64,000 nt of DNA. Origin: Zygnema cylindricum. Lineage: Eukaryota > Streptophyta > Zygnematophyceae > Zygnematales > Zygnemataceae. The stretch is taken from assembly GCA_037447655.1 (NCBI GenBank), contig JBBHKE010000188.1:79401-143400 (forward strand), in the 5' to 3' direction. A program made the translations under genes and the position numbers. Position 1 is the first letter of the stretch; each line of letters starts with the position of its first letter. Below the pieces are notes generated by a model. That model had not been told where the DNA came from and did not search any database. It saw only the letters and a program-made list of their open reading frames with translations. Below, one piece after another: positions 45,729 to 58,106 of this stretch.

Positions 45729-47261
45729 CTTATTGTACTTACCGTACTACCGTGCATCCATACATTGGTCTACAGTTCTACACTGGGTTTGGGTGTTGCT
45801 AACCTCCAATTAGTTTATGGGAACGTTCGTACCTCACCAAAACGGTTTCAAACCGTTAACGAATTTCATAAACTGAACTGGCTTAAAACCTGTTCTGTTC
45901 CGTTTGGACCGGTTTCGTCTCAAACTAGACTGTCACGTACACACTTCATACCTAATACGACAGACATACGAGTGGGCAACAAAAAACATTTTTCTACGAT
46001 GGGTCGCCCTTAGACCTTAGTGGAGAAGCCGCATTTTGGAACTATGTGAGATCCCAGATATGTACCATTACCGTACGCATGGTGTTGGTACTGTCGGTCC
46101 GGGTTTGTCCTCAGCGTCAAGTGCTGCACTTTTTGTGACGGTCCCTTCGAAACACAGTACGCCAAACCTGTCGGGATTATCTGGGACGTACCGTACGATC
46201 CCCTCGGAGATTTTTGGCCACGGTCTTGTTGTATTTTTGTCTGTTTTTACGTTGTCGTCTTTTACAAGGTCTTCAGTTCCACCCAGCCTGGTTTCTTTTC
46301 TCAATTTCGCAGCTCTTTAAGGGAACTTTCATTGGAACATACGTCAATATGTAACGCTGTCGCATATGTTAACTTTTGGGAAAGCGTGACAAAAAAGTGA
46401 AAAACGATAACTGCTGCCGTGAAATTTTTTAACGTTTACCGTCCCGACATCGTAACACGTTCAAACATGTTAGAATGCAAATTTCCCCCTTAGTAGTATT
46501 TGACATGATAACGGGTATAAACCTGTATAAAACATGTCACAACCTATCAAACTATTATGTCCGGCTTTATCGGCTCATCACTTTCTCCCATTAAAACGGA
46601 TACAAACTACTGTATTTCGCTAAGAATTCAGCGATTTATCGGATTCAATACGGTTTAAGATATACTATCTATGAAAAAAAACGACAAAATACTATTGGCT
46701 CTGCCGGCTTCTATAATGACGCAACTGGATCAAATTTTCAAAAGGCTGATCATTGGTGGACACAAGTGCCAGGAAGTACGAATAAGTACGTCAAACCACC
46801 GCCTGTACGACAAATCACTTTTGCGTGCTCTACACTTTCAAAAGTTCTCCAATCCGATAGCGACACTGTGCCATACCAAAGCCACATCGATATCGAACCA
46901 GAATTTTAGCGCCAACAAGAGCCTCGGATACGGCCGGACCTAACATTTGGAATTCAGGCTCAGCGATCTTTTTGCCGGCGCCGTCTGTTAAATCCTGCCG
47001 GAGTTGGACCGTATGCTTGGGTGCAGTACATTAGTACTTGGCGGTGGCACATAACATGCGGTTGCCGTTACATCACCAGCAAGGGCTCCGATATTCAAGT
47101 CTTTAAAATTATTGAAACTGCAACTTTGATTACTTTGATTTCTCTCATTATCCCTGCAATGCTGCTGCAGTCCCTAGCAAGCCAGGAAACACTTGCATAT
47201 TTGTTTTTTCTAGCCATTTATGTAAGCAGAGCCGTACATATTAAAATCTGTACGGAAAACC
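45729..47261. other. Upstream region of the GRAS gene
   Basis: It should hold the promoter and 5' UTR. ORFs of 133 and 94 codons (45612-46013 and 46036-46320) show no family pattern and are probably chance. The base directly before the start codon gives a favourable context (AACCATGGA). Confidence 0.4.
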
Positions 47262-50200
47262 ATGGACAGTGGTGTGCTGACAGCCGAGGGTTTGGAGTTT
47301 GATTGCTTTCTGTCTCAGCTGGACTCCGAGCCTTCTTCTCTTTCTATTCCTGGACATTCTTCCATGGCTGGCCCTCTTATCAAGCCTTGCAGGTATAAGA
47401 GAAAATAATTTTTGTGAACAAAATTTACTCTTATGATCATGCATTTTTATTATGTTTACGTATGTTTATTGTGAATATTGTTATTGTTATTATTGTTATT
47501 GTTTTTGTTGTCGTCGTTGTTAAAATTATATTTATTATTTCTTATGCATTTTTATTCAGCTGTCTTTGCGCTAGTTTTGTTGATGTTGTTGCTGTGGTTC
47601 TTTCTTCTTGTCATTATACTCTGTCCGTTTTGTCTTTTTTTTCCCGTGTGTGAGTGTGTGTGTGGTGTGATTTTCCTTTCTCTCCTCCTCTCGTCCTCTC
47701 TCTGTTTTCTTTGTTCTTCTCTTCACTCATTTCTGCGTCATCTAGACCAACCTCTCTTGTTGGCCTTGTTCCTGGGTTCTCATCATTATTGCAGCTGATA
47801 TTTCCTCGCTTTTCTTTATTTTCCTTTTCTCTTTTCCTTTTCTCTTTCATTATTGTGTTATTAAACCGTACAGGGCAAGTGCTGCATGGAGCCATGGAGC
47901 CTCTCTCCACCAATCACAAGAATTCGACTCCGTTGGAATTCCTGGAGATTCTTTATGGCGGTTTCCTCCGGAACTTCTCCCTCCTACTCCTCCTTTTGCT
48001 GTGCATGGAGATGATTTTATGGACCTTCCTGCCTTAGAAGAAGAACTGGCTGGATTTGTGGAGTTAAATGGAACCAATCCTGGTCTCTCAGAAGAAGACA
48101 AAGACTTGGTGGATCATTTTTTAAATGCAGTTCCTGACATCAGCCCTGTATTTAGCAATTTAGGGGAGGAAGAAGAGCACATAAGCAACGGTAGAGGTCA
48201 AGAAGGGACGAACGAGGAAAGCAGTTTTAATGTGGATAAGTTGTTTCCAGGATCGTCCGAGTCCAATTTTTCAAGGCTTGTCAAAACTTCTTCGAATGCT
48301 TCGGATTGGATAAAAACCGGACTTGCGAGAGAGAGTAGGGAATGCAGTTCTAAGTCAGATAACAGTATCAAATCGGATAACAGTTTTAAGTCAGATAACA
48401 GTTGCACGTCTCTAACTGCGTCCGTTTCACCTTCTGGATCGTTCTCGAGAGTTAGTTCAACTAGCAGGTCAGGTTCAACCAGTTTGTCAGAAGGAGGACA
48501 GTGGCTTTCAAGATTTGAATCAAAACCTTATGAAATTCAATCAAGGGCAGACGCAATACCTTCACACAGGTTTTTGACACTGTCTGAATATCAAGGAGAA
48601 AGGAATTTTGACTATGGAATTGAGACTTCTTTGGACCAGAATGGCCATCAAAATTTAAGTGAAGGAACCGCAGGTGATTGGAGGGATAACTGGGAATTGG
48701 CAAAAGTGCAAAGATATTCCCCCTCGCAACCGCTCGACCAATCAGAAGTTTTAACTAGATTTCCTTGGGAAAGGGACTTGAAAGAGGGGCATCCTGAGAG
48801 TTGCAGTTGTGGGGATTGCCAGGTATCTAACCTTGATTGGAAAGTTCGTGAAATCTCGGGACAGGGAGCTCGGTGGTCCTCTCCCTATAAAAGCAGTACA
48901 GAAGAATCTTCCATGGAAAGTGTCCTAAGGATGTCATTGGATAATCTTAAACCATCTGTTAACAAGGATTTTAGACCCGTTATTGTTTCGACAAATAGGC
49001 CATCAAGACCTGCCGATATTTCTGACCGATTGGCGGCTATTGTTGGGACTTTAACAAAAGATGAGGTAACAAAGGCTGCTTCGGGCTCTGGGTTGTCAGT
49101 TATTGCCGGTTCTATTAATGCAGTTACAGTGAGGCCACCCTCGGAAAAATCAAGAGCTACAAGGACGGCTTCAAAACCAGCTGCAACTAGCAAAGTTAAT
49201 AATATGGCAAAGACGCCGCATCATGAAAATGCGCTAGAAGCAAAATCTTCATCGCATGTTTCACAGTTGAAGGGGCCTTTGGGAGTAAGAAAACATGGAC
49301 GGAGTGGTCGACCGAGGAAACTTTTGGCTGTTGAAGAGGCGGCTGTTAAGAGAGTCGCGCATTCTCCAGATCCCTTATCAGATCTTGTGCTATCCAAAAG
49401 AATATTAGCACCGTCTCAAGCAGGGAGGATACAAGTACCCAATGCAACACTAAAACAACAGCTGATTGCTTTGGCAGAAGCAGTTGCCACAGACGATCAG
49501 GTAGTTTTTTGAATCATTTTTTAGTAGGGATAGTGAAAATATCATGTTGAGATTTGGGGATTTAAGGGACAAACAAACCCTGTCCAATACATCCTTGAAA
49601 GTGGATTGGCTGTCTATCTTGAATGGATCAATGAAGATGATAAGCGTTCAAATGTAAACATTATTTTTGTATGTCACCCAGGTAGATCAATTGTTTGTCA
49701 TTATCCTTCATTTATGTGTTAATTACCTTTAGCTCTGCTGCGGCCAAATAGGTAATGAAGAATGACTTTGACTTATGTTTCAACTTATCTTTGGCTTTGA
49801 GTTCAGAAGGAAAAGGGCGCATTAAAACTTAGCTTAAGGTTTTGCTTTTTCGGCAGTTGATCTGATTTTTTGCTTTATGGGGACAGGCGAGGGCTCGCTT
49901 CTTAACTGGAATTTTGAAAGAAGAAGCTCGACCTACAGGAGATGTGATGCAGAGAGTGGCCTTTCATTTTATGACAGCTCTGGCGACTAGAGCAGGAGGG
50001 ACAGGAGCTGTCAGATACAATTCTCCACTATTAACAGAAAAAAAAGTAAGGGATGAAAGAAAAAGATGGGAACGATGTTTAGTAGTAAAATTATGTCACG
50101 GTGTTTGCAGATTAAAGCTCCACGTCAGTGATGTTTAGTTGAAATAGACGCATCGCTCCAAATGTTTTAGTGTTTCCGGCATTTGTTTCTTAGTATCCTT

Positions 50201-51416
50201 TTGTAGGATGTGTTTCTGATCTGTCTTGTTTTGGGGTGCTGGTATTTTTCAGGAATTTGCAGTCGCTGCAGAAGCTTGCGGGATGCGACTCCCTTATCTC
50301 CAATTCTTTTTCGAAGCTTCAAATGCCGCCATGTGGGAAGTGATAGCAGGACAGAGTAAAGTTCATTTGGTGGATTTGGGAATTTGGCAATGTGGAAATT
50401 GGAAAATTTTAATGCGACAATTAGCTGCTCAACCTGGTGGTCCCCCTCATCTCCGTATTACAGGTATTGATGCCCCATGGGTTGGAAATCCAATGAAGGG
50501 CGTTATGAGGTCTTCTCCGGCAGTCATGGGGCGGGAACTTAGCCAATTAGCAACTGAGTTGGATATGCCTTTTGAATTTCATGTGGTCGAGTCTCGGTTG
50601 GAGAATTTGAGACCGTTTATGATTCGTCAAGCACCAGGGGAAGTGATGGCAGTGACTTCAACTTTGAGATTACAATATTTATGGGATCAGACGGTTGTTC
50701 GGTCGAGCCCGCGAGATATGGTTCTCCAGGTATTATATTCTTTATCTTTTTGCCCTTGTGTGGATGGAGTTTCTTACCTTAGAATCATTTGCTATAATTG
50801 GTATTGCTTTGGAGGATGCTTTCTTTAGTGAAGTTCTCAGAGGGTTACTTAAGGTTTCAACCTGATTCTGGAGTATCTCCTAGATTTACCTTGGTCTTGT
50901 TTTCAGCTAAAAGCTTTGTCAGGTATCTGCCAACCTGACAAAGATAGTTTTTCTATTATTTTTTTGCAGTTTGTGCGACAATTGGGTCCCCGTATTTTCA
51001 CCTTTGTGGACATGGATGTGGATTTTAACGGACCTTTTTTTCTTGAACGATTTCGGGAGTCGTTGGATTTCTTTCACGTGCTGTTCGAGGCTCAGGAAAG
51101 TGCGTTCCCTTCTTCTCAGTGTCCCTACAGACAGAGGTTTGAAACCGAATATTTTGGACGCGACATAATTAATGTGGTTGCTTGCGAAGGCTTACAACGA
51201 GTCGTCCGATCGGAAAGAATGGAAAAGTGGCAACTTCGTCTCACTAAAGCCGGGTTTGGCTCGGTGAGTTTTAGTGCAAGAATTATTCCGTCGATCGAGA
51301 AATCTTTGAAAAGGTATCCGGAAGGATTTGGAGTTCGAGAACATCTGGGAGGTCTTCAACTTATTTGGAAAGGGCGTCCTGTGATGGCCACATCAGCATG
51401 GCGTCCGTTGTACTGA
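47262..51416 (+). CDS. GRAS-family transcriptional regulator
   Basis: GRAS proteins are plant nuclear regulators that work through protein partners. Exons: 47262-47392, 47874-49500, 49887-50046, 50253-50729 and 50970-51416, all with GT-AG introns, about 945 residues. The first two exons encode a long Ser-rich N-terminal region with three KSDNS repeats (48352-48405), a CSCGDC motif and an AT-hook-like GRSGRPRK (about 49303-49326). The GRAS domain follows: LHR I (LKQQLIALAEAV, then RFLTGILKEEARPTGDVMQRVAFHFMTAL), a VHIID-type motif VHLVDLGI (50359-50382), LRITGIDAPWVG, PFYRE region (IFTFVDMDVDFNGPFFLERF; INVVACEG) and the SAW end (KGRPVMATSAWRPLY), stop TGA 51414-51416. Oddity: exon 3 ends in nine A's in phase 1, while exon 4 must start in phase 0, so one base is out of frame. 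The subfamily is uncertain; PAT1- and LISCL-type proteins share the best remembered phrases. Confidence 0.9.
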
Positions 51417-52448
51417 CATAGAACACGAGATATGTTTTATTTTTCCGTTAAAGGGTGTAGAGGCACAGACTAGAGGCTCGAATTGGGGCGGCAAAGATGT
51501 ACAGATAGTTGGAAATTGGCATGTTTGCATTTTTTTGAGTTTTTGTTGGCTTGTAGGGCAGTAAAGCTGTTATTTTTTGGACTTTTTTTGGGAGTTTCTA
51601 TGAGGGGAAACGAGGGAGAAATGCATTTGTCACTATCAAGCAAACAAATGTAAGATAGGAGTCCGTGCAAGTTTTGGTGTTTTGGAAGTTAGATGGCAAC
51701 GAAACATAACTGGAGACAGTTATGATAATCTATTATTAGTGTGGATACGGTGCCAGTGCATGTAGAGGTTAAAGGGATAAGGCCAACATGAAAACAAATG
51801 TACTTTTATGTTTGTTTTATGCCTCCTCGTTTCAATTGAATTGAAGACGTGTTGAAATTCCAGTCTGTTTACACCCATTTCTATTTTTTATGCTTCTTTT
51901 CGTCTATGTTTCGGAGAGAGAAACATTTCATGTTTTTGTAATGTTGAGTGCAATTTATGAATGAGTTTTCAGACGATAAAGGCGATATTTTCTGTATCAG
52001 TCTGATGAATTTGTTCCCAGAGACTTCCGAAAAACTGTTAAAGAACACTATAGTTGACACAAATAGCAATAAACCCAAATACATCGTATAACCTTAAAAC
52101 AACACGACGGAATTATAAAAGCACAATGGTAGACAACCTTAGAGTGCATGAAATTCCTGGTTGTGTGTCATGGGTTGATGTTGTTGTGCATGGGTAGTTC
52201 TAGTAAACAATGTATTAACGAATTATATGAATTTGTCTGTTGAAGTGAGATGTTACTTGTCTTGGTAAGTAGTGATTCCAGAAAAATGTGGATCATTTTC
52301 TATAGATTAGGCACACAGTTAGCCAATTAAACAGCCAACCTACGTACCATGTTTTGATTGGCACAAGCCTGCTTTTAGGGTTTTAGTTTTGTCGACGGTT
52401 GTTTAGGTAGATTAAGTTACGGTGTTGTTTTGGTAGTTTGATTTGTTG
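51417..52448. other. 3' UTR and downstream of the GRAS gene
   Basis: The first few hundred bases after the stop are T-rich and probably form the 3' UTR. AATAAA occurs at about 52067. No other gene is seen. Confidence 0.45.
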
Positions 52449-52456
52449 GTGTGATT

Positions 52457-52716
52457 CATAGTTCAAAAGTAGGTGAAAGTAGGCCCATACAATATGCCTT
52501 AAGACCCATATTGTATTAGGACCTATTCGGACCAAATATTGGACCAATTAAAACATTCGGACCAAGAATTTTTATTTACACCGTCAGATTCGGACGATCG
52601 GACGGTCGCTGATCAAAGTAGCGATCTAAGAAAATCACATGAAAAGCCCATAACACAACTTATGATAAAGGCGCCGACCAAAGGCCTACCATAAAAACGC
52701 CTACTTTTGAACTATG
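52457..52716 (+). mobile_element. hAT-type MITE (260 bp)
   Basis: A perfect 17-bp terminal inverted repeat CATAGTTCAAAAGTAGG / CCTACTTTTGAACTATG is flanked by an exact 8-bp duplication GTGTGATT (52449-52456 and 52717-52724). An 8-bp duplication and a CA...TG terminus fit the hAT superfamily. It is too short to encode a transposase. The inner part also contains an inverted ATACAATATG/CATATTGTAT. Confidence 0.88.
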
Positions 52717-54038
52717 GTGTGATTTGTTTTGTTGTTTTGTATTATGCTTGTTACTCTTTTTATCTACACCATTTTAGTTTTCCTATGTATGTGTGTTCGT
52801 TTTTTTGGAGTTATGTTTATTTATTGTATTGAGTTTGCATCCGCCGTTTTCCGTTTCTCTGTTTCTTCTTGTTTAGGGTTTGCCTAATAAGTTAAGAGGT
52901 TCTTTGGACGCTTCCGAAGGAGGTATATAAACAACAGAGGAACAAATTCAAATATGTTTCCAATTGAAATACGCCTTTTATTATGCTCAAATGAACTTTA
53001 TAAATCAATACTCATAAACATTAGAAAAAGGGAGAAAAAGACAAATAAAAGTAAAAAAGCACAGGATGATCGTGACCAATCTCTCATAATGTAAAAGTTT
53101 CACTACTGGAGAACCAATGTCTGAAAACAAACGGAATTTTTTTTCGCAGTTTTGTTTTATGCGCCAAAACCGGCGGCAAAAATTAAAGCCGATTTGATAT
53201 TCGTAGTATCCTACTCAACGGACCGCCGATTTTTATAAAATCTGAAATCGACGGTTCCTAATCGTCGCAATCCCGTAAACAAAAAAACGAGCAGATCTTG
53301 TCGAGTCGTACTTCAGACGCCGCCCAAAACAAATTTGATGATGCAATTTAACAAAATTATCTGGCATTATCTGATTTGTGCAACTTCCAGGAAGCTATAA
53401 TTACGTCATTATTTACGTCATTAAATAAGAAAGCAGCCTACGCAGAAGCTTCCTTGTACGTCATCTTGATATAAGTATGTAACCGAGAGCAGAAACTGCT
53501 TGTCACGCGTAGCTATCATGACATAACGGTCTGCGGATAATTTTGTCGTTTCTGGAAGCCTGAACATAATCGTACGGTATGAACTGCCACGTGTCGTACC
53601 AGAACCGCCGGTTACAGCTAATGCATAATGGGAACAGCGAACAAAACGTACAGAACTCTAAAATTGAGTACGACTTCGTACGTAAAATAAAATATACGGA
53701 ATGCGCACTTATGAAATAAACGAATTTCTGGTTTCAATGTGTTACCGTCATGGAAAACCGCGATTTGAAATTAACAGTTGACTTACGGGAGTCTCACATT
53801 GAATGAAGAGTAAAAACGTACAGTACAAATAACTAGATGAGCGTACTGTTTAACTTTCGACGTTGCAGTTTTATAGGTTTGATATTCTAACGTCGAGCAT
53901 ATGATCGTTGGATTAAAGCACGTGGACAGCTCAGATTGAATTCATTTTAACTGATCTCGTTCCATGGATATGCAATCATTTTGGCTGAGTTTGCCACATA
54001 AACGACATCAACATGAGAATAAATTGAACCATTTCAAC

Positions 54039-54127
54039 TAGTTCAAAAGTAGGTGACAGTACACCCATACAATATGCCTATTGTACGTAAATTTTACAAT
54101 ACTACCTTAAGACCCATATTGTATTGG
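54039..54127 (+). mobile_element. Partial copy of the hAT-type MITE
   Basis: TAGTTCAAAAGTAGGTGACAGT and the phrase CCATACAATATGCC, then CCTTAAGACCCATATTGTATTGG, match the left part of 52457-52716. The right terminus is missing. Confidence 0.65.
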
Positions 54128-54699
54128 CCGCAAAATGAAATAAAATAGTAACAGGGTTGAGTTGCTCGGTACACAAATGGAGTGTGATAACTATTTAAAT
54201 ACAAATAATTGCTTAGCGCTCATTTAACGGAAAATGTACAAACTGCGTTACATGTAAAATACATTTTTTTTACATTTACGGAATAGTACGGATACAAAAT
54301 CATTAACGAATTTTTCAAATCGTTCTTTCCTATTTCTACGTATAATTCGCGCTTTTGAATCATGCATAAAATGTGGTTTGAACAACTATGTAAAAAAAAA
54401 CTCTCTTTTGTCTTACCTAAAAGCCACCCTGGCGAAAGCAGAAGTCGATCACTAATGAATTTCAATCGAACTAAAATTCAAACTTTTAGCCAACGAAATT
54501 TATAAGATTTGAACTTGAGTCGACCAAAGTTGTTATACATTTTAACTATAAGAGACTACTTTTGTCATTTCCTCTACATTAAATGTCAAGTCGTGTCTTA
54601 CTCATTTGTACCCGAATGGTTTTTCCATTGCAAGTTTCGTGATAATGATTCTTCATTTTTTCACTCCACATTTTTCGTGTTGTGTATATGCAAGGTTTT

Positions 54700-55110
54700 G
54701 TCGATATCAATAATCGATAAATTGGCACGATACATTGAAACTGGCGTTATCGTCGATAAAAATCCGATATTCGATTATCGGTTTTTTATCGCGATAACAC
54801 CGATGCCGATAACAATCGGCGATAGCTGTACAGTTACCGTACAATTGTACGGTTTATTCCGCCGTACTGAACAGTCGTTATTCCATTACACGTAGTACGA
54901 AATAGATTGCTACACGGGGCATGCCATGCTATGTACAGTGAAAAATATAATATAGTATATTATAAAGTAGTATGATATAGCGTACTATATTTTTAAAAAC
55001 TTATCGGCGATAATGAATTTGTTGGTCTCGGAGCGATACATCGCGATCGCTAACTGTTCGATATCCGATAGCTATCGGTATCGGTGTTATCGGGATAAAT
55101 TCTTGTTGAT
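54700..55110. repeat. CGATA/TATCG motif cluster with inverted arms
   Basis: The left part (54703-54832) and right part (55005-55100) carry many CGATA, TATCG and ATCGATA motifs. CGATAACACCGATGCCGATA on the left is mirrored by TATCGGTATCGGTGTTATCG on the right. The layout resembles the subterminal repeats of a DNA transposon, but no terminus was found. Confidence 0.5.
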
Positions 55111-55882
55111 AGACAACAATACATTATTTCGTGTTTTTGGTTGGGCAAGCCTTTGCCAAACAACTGGCTGTAACTCGTATTATAACACGTGCGACACTTA
55201 TAATTATGTATGTTTTTCGAAGTTGTGGTATTTGTATCAGTATTGTATGTTGTTGGCACTCGTTAGGATTGGAGTATATGATTTTGTGGACCGGCTGATG
55301 AACTCTTATTGGGATTTTCACTTATGGTTGTTTTTGTCAAACTTCGTGACGCATGTCCACTAAGAATGGTAGATTGGGAACTACGGCTATCACGTACGAC
55401 CATTTATGTATGGACACTATTCATACGTAGTGTTGCACACGTGTCATACTTTTGCTGCGTTATTGTACTTTGTCCTTTGTGCGTTGTTGTTTATGAATGT
55501 TTCGATGTTTATTGTGATTCGGACGTACTGGCCGACAACAATTATGAATGAACCAATGGAGTGACATATACGTTTTATCGTACAAATTTGTTTGCATTGA
55601 AGAATCTATGAAGTGTATTCTGTCATCACTATTAGGGTTAATGACACTTATTCGGTACAACACCATATATTTATTTAATACTATATTAGCGCCCCTACAT
55701 TTTGGCCTTTGATTCTAAAAAAATATTAACATCCCTAGTTGTCCTTTAACGCGGATATTAAAACGGTTGAAAACGTGCCACGTCATTCAATATTGAATTG
55801 GAATTGATAACGTGAGTATAAATCCCACACTATTTCATTCTTTACTCAAATAGCGATTGTGCAGTTTTGCTTTGTCGTATAA

Positions 55883-56812
55883 GGGCACTTTCCCATATAA
55901 CCGAAACTTAGGCTATTTTGTTTTTTAGCGAATATTTTCCGCACTACTTTCAAAGCATTCCGATGTACAGAAATGAAATCGTTACTTTAGATTGTGAAGG
56001 ATATAGACGTGGGTAGAATTTGTGACGGTCGTAGACGACTACAAAACTCGCGACAATTGATGACGTTTACACAACAGCGACGGTTGTAGACGTCTAGTTA
56101 ATTGTGACATTGTAGATGTTTAGGGTTTGTGACATTTTGATGTCACGCTCAATAAATATAGCGTCGACGTCACAAATTCTAAAACTTTCAGCCAAGGTTT
56201 CCCGATTGTTTTTTACTCATTTCTCACTCTTCTTGCCATCAAAATACGCCCAAAGATGGTAAGAAGAAATTGTTTTTAGAGATATTTCATTTGATACCAT
56301 TATTGACGTTTTTTCATTGCAAGAATTGTGAGATAGACGCGGTAGTGGAAGAGGGAGAGAGAGAGGGGTTTTCAAAGACTTCGCTTTTGCGAAATGGCGT
56401 CCGTTGGTCGAGACCCCTCCACGGCCATTGTACGAAAAAAAGCGCACGGAAAAAAGTCTTACACAGGTTTGAAACGTGGAACGGGTATTTTCTTTTGGCA
56501 CTGCGCACAAAAATTGTCAAAAACCTTCGACGCGTTCAACAACATCTGTCGATTCGGTCACACTATGGAATACAAGTTAAAATCACCTCGCGAGGTGATT
56601 GAATATAAGTTTGAAGATGAGCCTGAGGGACGCGAAAGTGGGTCAAAACGAGCTAGATGACAAACTACAATATATTCAAAGTTTCAAAGTGACCCAAATT
56701 GTAACGTGGTAACTTCAATTTTTTGGTACGGCTGTGGATTTTTTGTTGAGGGCTAAGTTTTAGAGGATAACGACAAAAAAAAACCCTAAATTTATCACAT
56801 GGGAAAGTGCCC
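55883..56812 (+). mobile_element. MITE family 1, copy 4
   Basis: Terminal inverted repeat GGGCACTTTCCCAT / ATGGGAAAGTGCCC with TAA at 55880-55882 and 56813-56815, length 930 bp. It shares the TGTAGACG repeats and the TGTGACATTTTGATGTCACGC block with copy 1. It carries a perfect 20-bp palindrome centred on TCGCGA at 56581-56600. Confidence 0.88.
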
Positions 56813-56815
56813 TAA

Positions 56816-57373
56816 CGATTAATTTCATATTAAAAAAATACAAACGAATATTCGAAGATACTGTAATTTTTTCATTGATTTTCATTCAATTAGGGTGTGG
56901 TTACATGGGGAGGTCTCTGTAACTGTACGGACATCAATATTTATGTAATACAAAGGCTTCGATTACATGGCGTAGCGTATGTAAGTATGTTTTTATATAC
57001 GTGTTTCGAATCGAGTGGTCCCACGCAAGTTGAGGATCCAATCTCTAAAATCGTCAAAGATTTTTGAAACAAACCATTTGCTTCAAAATTTGTATTTACG
57101 TAGGGTATGTACGTGTACTTCGTAATTGGAACTTGTATTTCAAAACAAAAGCGAAAAAAAATAGTGCCCGAAACCATGAAGAAGGAACGCATGCTGTACT
57201 TTTGAATGGAACGCAAAAAACCATACTTCTTCCGGCAAGAGGCAAATTTTACTTCTGAAAGATTTACTGTCACCTCGCCTCAAGGCACGCTGACTTTGGG
57301 CGAACTAATAGCAAATTTCTTTAGGTACCTTCCATCGGCTCAATAACCCGTCACGCTTATCGGCATTAAATTT
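56816..57373. other. Intergenic, no gene seen
   Basis: AT-rich. Short ORFs without family pattern. Confidence 0.4.
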
Positions 57374-58106
57374 GTAACACCCTTCCATCATGTCGTGCTA
57401 GTGAAGCTAAAATTGCTGACTTGTTAGATTGCGATTGGTACCACGTAGGATCTTGTTGAGCCGCCCGGGAATAACCATCATTTCAAAAAGAACAAAATCG
57501 TAACTGCGTATGTGTACGGATAGACGCCGATTAAAATATTTTAGTAGCGTCACGCTAATGTACAATCTGAATAATCTTAGGGTTGTCGTCATACCAACGG
57601 CCACGAAAACCGTTGCAAAATTAGAGTTTGTACAAATGTCGAAGAATGTACCATTTTGTACTTGAATGCATAATTGTTGTACCAACTTGATTGTGCACAT
57701 TTATGAAGGAGGCGTGACAGGATGTCCTACAACCATTATTTTGTCGTCGAACAGGCTGGCTATGATGTCAAACGGTACACGCCATTTGCCACATGTAAGT
57801 TTATAGCTTCACGTCTGTCGTGGATCGACTCCGATTTTACAAGTGGACCAATACACGCGTCCAGTAAGCGTTAAGTGTCCTCTTGAGGACAGTCGGAGGA
57901 GACTCGCCAGGTACTGGATAGAAGGGGCGTTTGCGTCGAGAATTCAAAATCGGACGGTGGGAGTTTTCGCCAAAAAGTTTGGAGAATCTTAACGAATTTT
58001 TAGTAAACATCTTTTGTAAAAAAAAAAAAAAAAACAGTACGTCCTAGTACGGAAGGGTATTTTCTCCAGTAAACAACCCCACTTTTCGCGTAATGGAAGG
58101 TTACCC
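57374..58106 (-). mobile_element. MITE family 2, left arm of a large inverted repeat
   Basis: The right terminus is GGAAGGTTACCC followed by TTA (58107-58109). The left terminus is degenerate (GTAACACCCTTCCATCA). It is the reverse complement of 58482-59191 with scattered changes, for example ACAGGATGTCCTACAACC against GGTTGTAGGACATCCTGT. Confidence 0.72.

Larger units (their letters stand above)
52725..55879. other. Intergenic, no gene seen
   Basis: AT-rich sequence with a partial hAT MITE and a CGATA-rich block (listed separately). ORFs of 116-128 codons at 54509-54895 and 55013-55363 lie over these repeats and show no family pattern. Confidence 0.45.

Noticed and set aside
45612-46320. Two ORFs (133 and 94 codons) upstream of the GRAS gene
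   Set aside because: Low-complexity composition, no motif, both strands open in part, and the first starts inside a MITE. Taken as chance.
47613-47913. A minus-strand ORF of 99 codons over GRAS intron 1 and exon 2
   Set aside because: It overlaps the spliced GRAS exon and a T-rich intron; its Lys/Glu-rich sequence is compositional.
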